Position numbers and translations under genes: made by a program. 51,819 nucleotides of DNA from Nostoc sp. NMS4 (GTDB lineage Bacteria > Cyanobacteriota > Cyanobacteriia > Cyanobacteriales > Nostocaceae). Location: assembly GCF_017115095.1 (NCBI RefSeq), contig NZ_JABXKI010000126.1:1-51819 (forward strand), read 5' to 3'. The notes beneath the pieces are model-generated. The model ran no database searches, had not been told where the DNA came from, and saw only the letters and a list, made by a program, of their open reading frames with translations. Positions 33,999 through 43,465 of this stretch are shown one piece after another. Every line of letters starts with the position of its first letter. The first letter of the stretch is position 1.

Positions 33999-34880
33999 AT
34001 GACAAAAACTGCATGGGTGTTTCCCGGACAAGGTTCTCAAACGCTGGGAATGGGAATGGATTTACTAGATATACCAGATGCAAAAGACAAGCTTGCCAAA
34101 GCTGAGGATATTTTGGGCTGGTCTGTAACTGAAATTTGTCAAACACAAGAGGAGAAGTTATCACAGACGCTATATACTCAGCCAAGTCTTTATGTGGTTG
34201 AAAGCATTCTGGCTGACCTGCTTCGAGAACGAGGCCACCAGCCAGATTTAGTTGCTGGTCACAGTTTGGGAGAATATACTGCCCTTTATATAGCGGGTGT
34301 TTTTGAGTGGTCGGCTGGTTTGTATCTGGTGAAGCGGCGTGCAGAACTTATGGATAGTTCTGTCGGTGGGATGATGGCAGCTTTGATGAACTTTGACCGC
34401 GAAGAGTTAGAAAAAGTCATTTCCCAAACGCCTGATGTGGTGATAGCAAATGATAATAGTTCGGTTCAGGTGGTCATTTCCGGCACGACTGAGGCTGTAC
34501 AAGCGGTGATGACTCAAGTTAAAGCCAAACGTGCGATTCCCCTAAAAGTTTCTGGAGCATTTCATTCACATTTAATCGCACCAGCAGCTGCGGAATTCCA
34601 AGACATTCTAGAATCTGTGGAATTTCAGCCAGCTATTGTACCAGTTTTGTCTAATGTAGAACCAATTCCGTCTATTGATGCCAAGATTTTAAAGCAACGT
34701 CTGAACAAACAAATGACCGGTTCGGTAAGATGGCGAGAAATTTGTCTACAATTAGCAGCTAACGGTATCGAGCGAGTAGTAGAAATTGGCCCTGGTAAAG
34801 TGTTAACTGGCTTGATTAAACGTAATAGCCCTGATTTAATATTAGAAAACATCCAAAGTGCTGCTGATTTACCTGTTTAA
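33999..34880 (+). CDS. fabD: Malonyl-CoA:ACP transacylase
   Basis: FabD moves malonyl from CoA to acyl carrier protein. The nucleophile Ser lies in AGHSLGEYTALYIAG and the catalytic His in SGAFHSHLIAPAA; the N-terminal FPGQGSQTLGMG is the other hallmark. The product has 293 residues. Its ATG at 33999 is part of the preceding heptamer array, and the first conserved residues (KTAWVFPGQGSQ) follow at once, so the start is well placed. No Shine-Dalgarno-like sequence is visible. The stop overlaps by four bases that of a convergent histidine kinase gene. Confidence 0.95.
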   Translation: MTKTAWVFPGQGSQTLGMGMDLLDIPDAKDKLAKAEDILGWSVTEICQTQEEKLSQTLYTQPSLYVVESILADLLRERGHQPDLVAGHSLGEYTALYIAGVFEWSAGLYLVKRRAELMDSSVGGMMAALMNFDREELEKVISQTPDVVIANDNSSVQVVISGTTEAVQAVMTQVKAKRAIPLKVSGAFHSHLIAPAAAEFQDILESVEFQPAIVPVLSNVEPIPSIDAKILKQRLNKQMTGSVRWREICLQLAANGIERVVEIGPGKVLTGLIKRNSPDLILENIQSAADLPV

Positions 34881-37159
34881 TTTTTTTTCGCTTCTATCGG
34901 TAGGGTTACGACAAATTCTGCGCCCAATCCTTGCGTGGAATTACAATCAAGTTTACCTTGATGTAGTTCAGTCACAATTTGATGGCTGATAGATAAACCC
35001 AATCCAGATCCTTTACCCACATCTTTAGTTGTGAAAAAAGGGTCAAATAACCTTGTTAAAGTTGTGTCTGCAACTCCAAGACCATTATCTGCGATCGCAA
35101 TCTTGATTTGCTTTTCAGATACCAAGCAAGTATGAATCCAAATTGTGTTGGGATGTGAAGCAATTTCTGTAGGCGAGCGCTGCTGATTTGCATCTTCTAG
35201 CGCATCAATGGCATTAGACAGAATATTCATAAACACCTGATTGAGTTGTCCGGGATAGCAGATCACTGGAGGCAAATTAGCATAGTTTTTGATCACTTCT
35301 ATGGCTGGACGCGGCGATTGATCTTTCAGACGATGTTGCAAAATTAATAACGCACTATCAATGCCCTCATGAATATCAACCGCCTTAAATTCAGCTTCAT
35401 CTAAACGGGAGAAATTGCGGAGCGATCGCACAATTTCGCTAATGCGATTAGTGCCAATTTTCATCGAAGATAACATCTTAGGTAAATCATCTTGAATAAA
35501 TTCCAGATCCAATTCTTTAGCCTCAGCTTGAATTTCGGCGACTGGATTGGGATAGTGATACTGATACAGTTGAATAAATTCCAACAAATCTTGGGTGTAA
35601 TTTTCTGTATGGGTGAGGTTGCCGTGAATGAAATTGACAGGATTATTGATCTCATGTGCCACACCTGCCACCAGTTGCCCCAAGGCTGACATTTTCTCAC
35701 TCTGGATCATTTGGGTTTGGGTACGACGTAGTTCTTCAAGTGTCTTTTGTAAGGTTATTGTCCGCTCCTCAACCCTTAGCTCTAATGCATTATTTACTTG
35801 TTCTAGTTGGATGAAAGAAGTCTTTAACTGACTTGCCATACTGTTAAAAGAACTAGCAAGTCCTCCCAATTCATCTTGTCGCATGGTATCGAGATCGATC
35901 GCAAAGTCACCGTTAGCAAGTTGGTTACTCGCGGCGGTTAATTGCTGGAGGGGTTTAGCGATTTGTTGTTGCAACACCGACAAGAGCAACAACACTTCAA
36001 GCAGCAACGCCACTGCACCAGACATTAGGATAAATTGAGCCGTATCCCATGCTGCCCCCGATAGCAGTGATTTCGGATAGACGGTGACAAAATACCAATC
36101 TGGGCCTTGTAAGCGTGTCAATGCCAAGTATTCATGGTCTTGGCTATTTTCAAGGACGTGGGTTTTGGGTTTAGCGTTTGTTACTAGCTGAAAAATGCGG
36201 TTGAGATGGCGATCGCTGATTGTATCGATTTTGAGTTGACCTTGAGCTTGCTGAATTTCCGCAGTCCGTTGGGGGTGGACAATTAGACGACCGTCTGCGC
36301 GAAAAACTAAATTGTAAGTGCCTGGTAATTGATCCTGGATCGTATGCTCCATAAGTTGGGTTAACACCACATCATGTCCCACAATACCCAAGAAGCGATC
36401 GCCCTCATAAACAGGTACAATTGCCGAAACCATCCAGAGATTAACACTTGGATCAAGATAAACACCTGTCCACTTCGGCGATCGCGCAGGGTTATGTTGA
36501 GGATCGGCAATATAAAAATATTCTTGTTTCGAGTTGTCAATATCAGGCGGTGTTTCCAAGGCGATCGGGACTCCTTTCCAGTAGTTAACCCCTATATTTT
36601 CTGGTGTCAGGAAATAGGTATCAACAAACCGATTAGACCAAGCAGCACCGTAGGCACTAATCACTGTGTTAGCCGTTAGCACACGCTGCTTTAGTTCTTC
36701 AGTGATTTGCACATTTCGACCAATTAATGATCCAGCATATCGAGTCGAATCAAAGTCTTTGAGCGGTCGATTTTGGGGAAAATTGCGTCTGGTACCATCG
36801 TTCCAGGAAAAATACTGCTGTTCAAATTCAGCCTGGAAATCAATATTAGTGGGTTGCTTGAATTCCAGCAAAAGGCGATCGCGCAGCAAAGTGAGGTTAT
36901 CTTGTGCAAGTTGAAAGATGCTGCTTTCTAGCTCTCCCCGTGCGCTGATGTACTTTTCTAGCTGCGTTTTGGTCTGGGCTTCCAAACGGGATATGACATG
37001 GATATAGCTCACCCCAGCAGACACGAGTACCACCACAGTTACTCGCAGTGCCATATTAATTAGCGTTTTGTGGGTAAGTGACGTAGGGCGATTCTTGACG
37101 ACATGAACAGACTTCAAAGACCACTGTTTCTTAAGGATTTGTCTAAGTTGGGTAAGCAT
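34877..37159 (-). CDS. Transmembrane sensor histidine kinase (Cache-HAMP)
   Basis: The 760-residue product has a first membrane span near residues 32-55, a large extracytoplasmic dCache-like sensor (about 56-365, with YLDPSVNLWMVSAIVPVY and IVGHDVVLTQLM), a second span near 372-395, a HAMP domain, a coiled coil, and a kinase core. The phospho-accepting His is in LVAGVAHEINNPVNF; the ATPase has NQVFMNILSNAIDAL (N box) and GKGSGLGLSISHQIV (G2 box). The ligand is unknown. No response regulator is in the window. It follows the multi-domain kinase gene by 73 nt on the same strand and shares closely related kinase cores with it. Confidence 0.9.
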   Translation of the reverse strand: MLTQLRQILKKQWSLKSVHVVKNRPTSLTHKTLINMALRVTVVVLVSAGVSYIHVISRLEAQTKTQLEKYISARGELESSIFQLAQDNLTLLRDRLLLEFKQPTNIDFQAEFEQQYFSWNDGTRRNFPQNRPLKDFDSTRYAGSLIGRNVQITEELKQRVLTANTVISAYGAAWSNRFVDTYFLTPENIGVNYWKGVPIALETPPDIDNSKQEYFYIADPQHNPARSPKWTGVYLDPSVNLWMVSAIVPVYEGDRFLGIVGHDVVLTQLMEHTIQDQLPGTYNLVFRADGRLIVHPQRTAEIQQAQGQLKIDTISDRHLNRIFQLVTNAKPKTHVLENSQDHEYLALTRLQGPDWYFVTVYPKSLLSGAAWDTAQFILMSGAVALLLEVLLLLSVLQQQIAKPLQQLTAASNQLANGDFAIDLDTMRQDELGGLASSFNSMASQLKTSFIQLEQVNNALELRVEERTITLQKTLEELRRTQTQMIQSEKMSALGQLVAGVAHEINNPVNFIHGNLTHTENYTQDLLEFIQLYQYHYPNPVAEIQAEAKELDLEFIQDDLPKMLSSMKIGTNRISEIVRSLRNFSRLDEAEFKAVDIHEGIDSALLILQHRLKDQSPRPAIEVIKNYANLPPVICYPGQLNQVFMNILSNAIDALEDANQQRSPTEIASHPNTIWIHTCLVSEKQIKIAIADNGLGVADTTLTRLFDPFFTTKDVGKGSGLGLSISHQIVTELHQGKLDCNSTQGLGAEFVVTLPIEAKKN

Positions 37160-37232
37160 GGAGTAGCAGAGATAAGTATTTAGGCTGAAGATTTCCTGAA
37201 AGTTCCTATGGATGTACAGATGGATCTATATG

Positions 37233-40200
37233 CTACAGAGGTAGCTGGATTACAAATTCAGTACCTTCACCTAGTTTAGAATCTACCTCAATTACTCCGT
37301 CATGTTTTTCTTCAACAATTTGATGAGCGATCGCTAATCCTAATCCTGTACCTTTACCCACACCTTTTGTAGTGAATAAGTGGTCAAATATCTTTTGTTT
37401 GACTGATTCATTCATTCCCTTGCCATTATCAGCGATCGCAATTTTTACGCCTTCATTTTCTACTAAGGTTTTAATTATAATTCGGTTGGGATTTTGTTTA
37501 ATTTCCTCAAAACTCCGTCCCGTATTCGATTCATCTAGCGCATCAATGGCATTAGCCAAAATATTCATAAATACCTGATTTAATTGCCCAGGAAAACATT
37601 CAACCTGGGGTAAATTACCATAATCATTTATCACTTCAATTGCTGGACGTTCTTCATTAGCTTTCAAACGATGTTTGAGAATTAAAATTGTGCTGTCGAT
37701 ACCTTCATGAATATTAAAAGGCACTTTGTAATCTTTATCGGCACGAGAGAAAGTGCGAAGACTAGTACTGATGTTGCGGAGGCGATCGCACGCCATCGTC
37801 ATAGAATCAATTATCTTGGGTAAGTCTGATAAGCTATAATCCAAATCAATATCTTCGGCATGGTTTTTGATTTCATCACTGGGATTTGGTAGACTTTCTT
37901 GATAAAGTTTTAAATGTTCAACAATATCTATAACGGTGGGTTTAGCTTGTTTGAGGCTGGCATAAATAAAGCCCAAAGGATTATTCATTTCATGGGCTAC
38001 TCCAGCAACCAAATTACCCAGTGCTGACATTTTTTCACTTTGGACAACTTGTAGTTGTGCTTGTTGTAAATCATGTAATGCTTGCCCAGCTTCTTGATAG
38101 AGTCGAGCATTCTCTAGAGATATTGCGGCTTGAGATGAAAGAAGGTGAATGACGCTGAGGCGATCGCTAGTAAAAACCCCTTGAGTCAGTTTATTTTCTA
38201 GGTAAAGAATTGCAACCATCAGCCCTTGATTGATAATCGGGACACACAACACACTCTGAGGTTGCTGTGATAACATATATTTCCCAATTACCCCAGGAAT
38301 ATCTGTTTTGCAATTGTCTATAACAACTGTTTGTTGAGTATTTTTGACGTAATTTATAATTTTTACGGGAATATCTTGACAATTGTCGAGTGATTGTGAT
38401 TTGAGAATGGTTTGTATTTTCTCACTATCGATAAAGGTAATTGCTTGGACTTGCCAAGTATCTTCTTGAGGAAGCAGCAGTATACATTTTTCCGCGCCAG
38501 AGTTTTCGAGGATAATCTGGGTAAGGCTGGTGATGAGTGTATGTAATTCTAGAGAACTAGAAATAGCTTGAGCGGCTTTCAGGATAGAGGTAAAATCTAG
38601 GGCATTGGAAATACTGGTACTGTCGCTAATAGAAGTACGAGGGGATGAAGAAGTCCCAGTAAAGCCAATAGTTTCTAAGGGGTTGAAGTTGATTCGTTGC
38701 TGTTGCAGAATGGGTTGTAGTAGATGAGAATAGCATTTTTCTAAGTCATCAACTTTAGCTTTTGCTCCCCAACGGGCATAACAATAATAAGCTTCTTGCA
38801 TATATGCTTGGGCGACTTTTTCTTTGCCCCAGTTGAGGTAGAATTTAGCTGCAAGTTCGTTAGCTAAGGCTTCTTCGTTAACATACCCGTTAGCTTTGGC
38901 TCCAAAAATGGCGCGATCGTAATATTCAATTGCGGCTAATTTACTGTCTAAAACCCGCCAACGCTCCGCCTCGACTAAATCATATTTGTGTTGAAAATTC
39001 ATCGGCGCATGATATGCCCAATTCTCCATTTTTGCTTGATTTGCCTGGACTTTTTCTAAGATTTTCTGACTGCGATCGCCATCATCATAGAGAGCCAGTT
39101 GTGTCAAGGTATCATAGAAGCAAAAAACCGGTACATCGAGCATTCCCGTAACACTGTTTTCATATTTTTCTGCTTCGTTGGCATTGTCTAACGCTTCCGT
39201 ATAGCTACCAAATAAGTAGCAGAGAATTAACTTGTAAATGTAGAAAAAATACGTTCCCGTTCGGTTATTTACTGCCATCTGCTCCAGTGGGGCAGTATCT
39301 TCATTGTAGGCATCTCCCACAAGACGGCAAGGATCTTTAGCCTCACCAAGTAAATTAGCAATGGCTTGTTGCAGAATTGTCAGATAGTCTAGTGCGGCGG
39401 CTTGGTTAAGTTGTGCCATGCGATCGCAGACAACGGCGATTTTTGGTAAAAGGGTAGCTAGATCGTCCCCAAGGTACAAGGGATGCTGAAATTGTTTGAA
39501 ACCAGAATAACCTGCAAATTCTAAATCGCCGTTTTCTAACCCTTTTAAGTAGGCTTCTTGCAAAATTGGCAAGGTTTCTCGAACGTGTTTTTTGCCATAT
39601 TTTGTACAAAAGCCAACAATATAGTAAATCTTGGATTTTTGCTCATTCCCATTCAGTTTATCTACCAACTGTAAAGCTAAATCACCAAATCGGTATCCTG
39701 ACTCAATATCTTGAAAAACGCCGTTGAGAATTAATCCATAAGTTCCGTAACCAACCGCCGAGTCAGGAGAATTTCCAAACTGGAGGGAAAGGTTGACTTG
39801 AGATGCAACAATCAAAGGAAACAAAGCAGGAGCAGCTAGAAAAGCCGGAGCAGCCATACTAGACAACATCCTCATGGCGGCTAGCTTTGAGGCATCAGTC
39901 ATCAGAGGCAGATGAATTAAATCTTCAATATTGATGCTGGCTAATTGAGCAGCAGTCGCTCCCATAACTTGCTGAATATCTTCACCAGTCGGAGATTTGG
40001 GAATAATGACTGCCAATTCTTTGAGAACTTGTAAGCCAATCTCTACTGCTGCCAATTGTTGATTGTTCACCATCTTGGCTTGGATTTTTATTTCATAGGC
40101 TTTCACTTTATCTAAAATCGTGGTTGCTTGTTGCAGTATGCGATCGGTCAATTCCTCTGTCTGCTCAAACTCACCGATTAAGCAAGCCGCTTCTGCTGCT

Positions 40201-42611
40201 AGTTCATGGAGAGATAAAATTAGTTGATATTGACTTTGCCAACTCTGCGGGGATAACAGGCTTAACCCGATCGCCCCATACCTCAAAGCCGGTTCGTAGG
40301 CGGCGGAAGCTTTGGCTTTGCATCCGGCTTTGAAATTGAGACTAGCTAATTCATCCCGATCTTGATGTTGCGTGAGTCCATCAATCGCTGCATTTAACTG
40401 GTTGACAATATCAAAAATTTTGGCATCTTGTTCTTCGACTGGTGTGTGACGCAGCAGTAGTTGCCCAATCGCCCAATGGGTTGCTTGTTTTTGCTCGTCT
40501 GGAATCAGAGAATAAGCAGCTTGCTGGACGCGATCGTGTAAAAACCGATAAGTTGGATTGGCTGCTGGATGATAAACCGATACAGTATCCGATTGCGTAA
40601 AGAATTTGTAGATTTCTGTAGTTGGAATTATCAGCCCTTCTTGCAATGCTTTCCACAATGCGATCGCTGCATCTTCTAGAGATTTTTCGGAAACGATCGC
40701 CAGCGTATTTAAATCAAACTGCGCCCCAATGCAAGCCGCCAGTTTGAGCATATTTTGAGTTTCAGTAAGCAATTTCTGCAATTGCAATGCCATAAACTCA
40801 ACCACATCATCGGTAATTGCTAAAGCTCTGACTTCAGCAATATCACAGTGCCAATGGCGTGCTTCCCAGTCAAAAGTAATATACTTATCTTCATGTAATA
40901 CTTTCAGAAACTGGGTGATAAAGAAAGGATTACCCTGAGTTTTTTGGTACACCAATTCGGTCAACGGTTGAGCAAGGGATAATTCGCAATTCAGCGTATC
41001 ACTTACCAACTGATTCAGATCCACCACACTTAACGATTGCAAGTTAATTGTATTCACCCTCGCCCCAGTTTTGACGATTTCTTCTACAGTGAGAATGAAT
41101 GGGTGAGCCGGTGACACTTCATTATCTCGATACGCACCCAAGACTAATAAATGTCTAGTCTTTTCCATCAACAATTGCAGCAATTTTGGTGAGGCTGAAT
41201 CTGCCCACTGCAAGTCATCCAAAAATATCACTAAGGGATGTTCAACGCTTGTAAAAACTTGCACAAATTTCTGCATCAGCAGATTAAATCGATTTTGGGC
41301 TGCACTCCCTGATAGTTCTGTGGCTGGGGGTTGAGCGCCAACGATCCGCTCTAGCTCTGGAATGACATCGATTAAGATTTGACCACTATCACCAACAGCT
41401 TCTAGAATTTTCGTTTTCCAGACTTGGAGTTTGGCGTTAGATTCTGAGAGGAATTGCCCCATTAAGTCTCGGAAGGCTTGGACAAAGGCACTCAAAGGAA
41501 TGTTGCGCCCAAATTGGTCGTATTTGCCTTTGATGAAGTAACCACGTTGACGCACAATTGGCTTGTGAACTTCATTGACAACGGCAGTTTTACCGATCCC
41601 GGAAAAACCCGCTACTAGCATCAGTTCGGTGTCACCAAGACTTACCCGCTCAAAGGCATCAAGTAGGGTTTGAACTTCAGTTTTTCGTCCGTAGAGTTTT
41701 TCGGGGATGGTAAAGCGATCGCACAAATCTCTTCGCGCAATTTCAAAGCTTTCAATCTTACCAGTTTTTTGGAGTTGAGTTAAACAATTTTCTAAATCAA
41801 ACTTAATTCCTAATGCACTTTGATAGCGGTCTTCAGCATTTTTCGCTATTAATTTCATCGCAATATTACCAAGAACTTGGGGAATGTCTTTACTATTGCC
41901 TACAAGTGGTGGAAGTTTGGCAATATGACAATGTATCAACTCCATTGGATCGTGGGATTGAAACGGTAATTCTCCCGTCAGTAATTCGTAAAAAGTGACA
42001 CCCAAAGAATAAAAGTCAGTGCGATAATCAATTCCTCGATTCATTCTGCCAGTTTGTTCTGGCGAAATATAAGCTAGTGTCCCTTCTAACACATTGGGAC
42101 TCATCAGCGTTTGAGTTTCTCGTGGCAGTAAAGATGCAATACTAAAGTCAATTAATTTAACTTGTTTAGTTTCAGGATTAATTAAAATATTGGCAGGTTT
42201 AATATCTTTATGAATAATCCGCGAACGGTAGAGTATATCTAAGGTATTGCACAGTGCGATCGCTATTTCTAAAAACTCTTTTAAAGACGTGATATTTCGC
42301 GTTTCTGGTGAGGTGAAATAATCTTTAAGAGAAATTCCGCCAAAGTCTTCCATCACCAACGCATAGCCATTCTGGTAAGGTTCCAGGCTGTAGGTTTGAA
42401 TTATCAGAGGTGAGTTAAGATTTTTAGCGATGGTGTACTGATTGCGAAACGACAAGAGTTCACTAAAACTCGGATAAGGATTTTTCAGCAATTTAATCAC
42501 TACAGGTTTTCGATCGGTTTCTCGATCGCCGCGATAAACTAGGGTTCTCGAACCGTTGTAGAGTTGTTCGCTAACCTGATATCCAGGAATACTGACTGTA
42601 GTGCTAACCAT
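37233..42611 (-). CDS. Giant Ser/Thr kinase-AAA-GAF-histidine kinase (multi-sensor multi-kinase)
   Basis: This 1792-residue protein joins four parts. A Ser/Thr kinase (about 1-280) has VVIKLLK for the ATP Lys and HKDIKPANIL for the catalytic loop, and DFS in place of DFG. An AAA-type ATPase (about 315-650) has GFSGIGKTAVVNEV and VIFLDDLQWAD. A long helical repeat region follows, then a GAF domain (about 1375-1530), and a histidine kinase core with LVAGVAHEMNNPLGF, NQVFMNILANAIDAL and GKGTGLGLAIAHQIV. Such proteins are typical of Nostoc-like cyanobacteria and link Ser/Thr with His phosphorylation. No signal peptide is seen. The gene is upstream of the Cache kinase and probably forms one unit with it. 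Confidence 0.93.
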   Translation of the reverse strand: MVSTTVSIPGYQVSEQLYNGSRTLVYRGDRETDRKPVVIKLLKNPYPSFSELLSFRNQYTIAKNLNSPLIIQTYSLEPYQNGYALVMEDFGGISLKDYFTSPETRNITSLKEFLEIAIALCNTLDILYRSRIIHKDIKPANILINPETKQVKLIDFSIASLLPRETQTLMSPNVLEGTLAYISPEQTGRMNRGIDYRTDFYSLGVTFYELLTGELPFQSHDPMELIHCHIAKLPPLVGNSKDIPQVLGNIAMKLIAKNAEDRYQSALGIKFDLENCLTQLQKTGKIESFEIARRDLCDRFTIPEKLYGRKTEVQTLLDAFERVSLGDTELMLVAGFSGIGKTAVVNEVHKPIVRQRGYFIKGKYDQFGRNIPLSAFVQAFRDLMGQFLSESNAKLQVWKTKILEAVGDSGQILIDVIPELERIVGAQPPATELSGSAAQNRFNLLMQKFVQVFTSVEHPLVIFLDDLQWADSASPKLLQLLMEKTRHLLVLGAYRDNEVSPAHPFILTVEEIVKTGARVNTINLQSLSVVDLNQLVSDTLNCELSLAQPLTELVYQKTQGNPFFITQFLKVLHEDKYITFDWEARHWHCDIAEVRALAITDDVVEFMALQLQKLLTETQNMLKLAACIGAQFDLNTLAIVSEKSLEDAAIALWKALQEGLIIPTTEIYKFFTQSDTVSVYHPAANPTYRFLHDRVQQAAYSLIPDEQKQATHWAIGQLLLRHTPVEEQDAKIFDIVNQLNAAIDGLTQHQDRDELASLNFKAGCKAKASAAYEPALRYGAIGLSLLSPQSWQSQYQLILSLHELAAEAACLIGEFEQTEELTDRILQQATTILDKVKAYEIKIQAKMVNNQQLAAVEIGLQVLKELAVIIPKSPTGEDIQQVMGATAAQLASINIEDLIHLPLMTDASKLAAMRMLSSMAAPAFLAAPALFPLIVASQVNLSLQFGNSPDSAVGYGTYGLILNGVFQDIESGYRFGDLALQLVDKLNGNEQKSKIYYIVGFCTKYGKKHVRETLPILQEAYLKGLENGDLEFAGYSGFKQFQHPLYLGDDLATLLPKIAVVCDRMAQLNQAAALDYLTILQQAIANLLGEAKDPCRLVGDAYNEDTAPLEQMAVNNRTGTYFFYIYKLILCYLFGSYTEALDNANEAEKYENSVTGMLDVPVFCFYDTLTQLALYDDGDRSQKILEKVQANQAKMENWAYHAPMNFQHKYDLVEAERWRVLDSKLAAIEYYDRAIFGAKANGYVNEEALANELAAKFYLNWGKEKVAQAYMQEAYYCYARWGAKAKVDDLEKCYSHLLQPILQQQRINFNPLETIGFTGTSSSPRTSISDSTSISNALDFTSILKAAQAISSSLELHTLITSLTQIILENSGAEKCILLLPQEDTWQVQAITFIDSEKIQTILKSQSLDNCQDIPVKIINYVKNTQQTVVIDNCKTDIPGVIGKYMLSQQPQSVLCVPIINQGLMVAILYLENKLTQGVFTSDRLSVIHLLSSQAAISLENARLYQEAGQALHDLQQAQLQVVQSEKMSALGNLVAGVAHEMNNPLGFIYASLKQAKPTVIDIVEHLKLYQESLPNPSDEIKNHAEDIDLDYSLSDLPKIIDSMTMACDRLRNISTSLRTFSRADKDYKVPFNIHEGIDSTILILKHRLKANEERPAIEVINDYGNLPQVECFPGQLNQVFMNILANAIDALDESNTGRSFEEIKQNPNRIIIKTLVENEGVKIAIADNGKGMNESVKQKIFDHLFTTKGVGKGTGLGLAIAHQIVEEKHDGVIEVDSKLGEGTEFVIQLPL

Positions 42612-42745
42612 ACCGCTAAATCCTCAAGATTTCTAGATTTAGTGTTCCCAGATGGTTGAAGCAATTCATCTCTACAGCTTTTTTGCGTTTGATTTGGGTG
42701 TTGCGATCGCGTATGCTAAATTCAGTTTGATTTGTATTATCTTCT

Positions 42746-43384
42746 GTGGACAAAAACCGCGAACCGTTGATCAGTCTGGCACTTTACCACGCCTTTAAAT
42801 GGTCAGTCGTCAGCCCGATGCTTCACGCCTACTTTCGGGGTCAGATTTATGGTACAGAAAATGTCCCCCAATCAGGGCCGCTACTGGTAGTGAGTAATCA
42901 CGCTAGTTACTTCGATCCGCCGATTGTCTCTAATTGTGTACGTCGTCCAGTGGCGTATATGGCTAAGGAAGAGTTATTTAATATCCCCATTTTGGCGCAA
43001 GCGATTAAATTGTATGGTGCTTACCCCGTTAGTCGGGGAAATGCCGATCGCAATGCTATCCGTGCCGCTTTACAATATCTTGATAATGGTTGGGCTGTTG
43101 GTGTTTTTTTGCAAGGTACTCGCACTCCAGATGGTCGAATTACAGACCCCAAAAGAGGCGCATTGCTGCTAGCGGCGAAAGCAAAAGCCCCAATATTGCC
43201 GGTGAGTGTCTGGGGTACTGAAAAGATTTTACAAAAAGGAGCGTCCCTACCTCGCGCAGTTCCCATCACCGTGAGAATTGGTAACTTAATTGATGCTCCC
43301 AGTTCCACTAATAAAGAGGAATTGGAAGCGCTGACACAAAAATGTACCACGGTAATTAACGAGATGCATGATTTAGGACGATAA
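42746..43384 (+). CDS. plsC: 1-acylglycerol-3-phosphate acyltransferase
   Basis: PlsC acylates lysophosphatidic acid to phosphatidic acid. The 212-residue product has motif I as SNHASYFDPPIV, motif II around GAYPVSRGNADRN, motif III as VFLQGTRTPDGR, and motif IV as LPVSVWG. In motif III the usual FPEGTR has become FLQGTR, so the conserved Glu is Gln. Start is GTG 42746. It lies downstream of plsX, fabH and fabD on the same strand but is separated from them by the two minus-strand kinase genes. A second, less similar acyltransferase is at 25.4 kb. Confidence 0.87.
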   Translation: MDKNREPLISLALYHAFKWSVVSPMLHAYFRGQIYGTENVPQSGPLLVVSNHASYFDPPIVSNCVRRPVAYMAKEELFNIPILAQAIKLYGAYPVSRGNADRNAIRAALQYLDNGWAVGVFLQGTRTPDGRITDPKRGALLLAAKAKAPILPVSVWGTEKILQKGASLPRAVPITVRIGNLIDAPSSTNKEELEALTQKCTTVINEMHDLGR

Positions 43385-43401
43385 ATTAAACAAGTAACAG
43401 A

Positions 43402-43458
43402 ATTACGAATTACGTTAGCGTAGCGTTAGCGAGTCATCGAGCGTCATTACGAATTACG
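43402..43458. repeat. Direct ATTACGAATTACG repeats flanking a GTTAGCG palindrome
   Basis: ATTACGAATTACG is found at 43402-43414 and again at 43446-43458. Between them is GTTAGCGTAGCGTTAGCGAG followed by CGAGCG. The same ATTCGTAATTCGTAATTAC motif in the other orientation is near 2690-2709. This looks like a composite dispersed repeat. Confidence 0.6.
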
Positions 43459-43465
43459 AATTATT

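Noticed and set aside
36900..42611. Possible cyanobacteriochrome GAF in the giant kinase
   Set aside because: Its GAF has no Cys-His pair or DXCF motif at the expected places, so no bilin binding is predicted.
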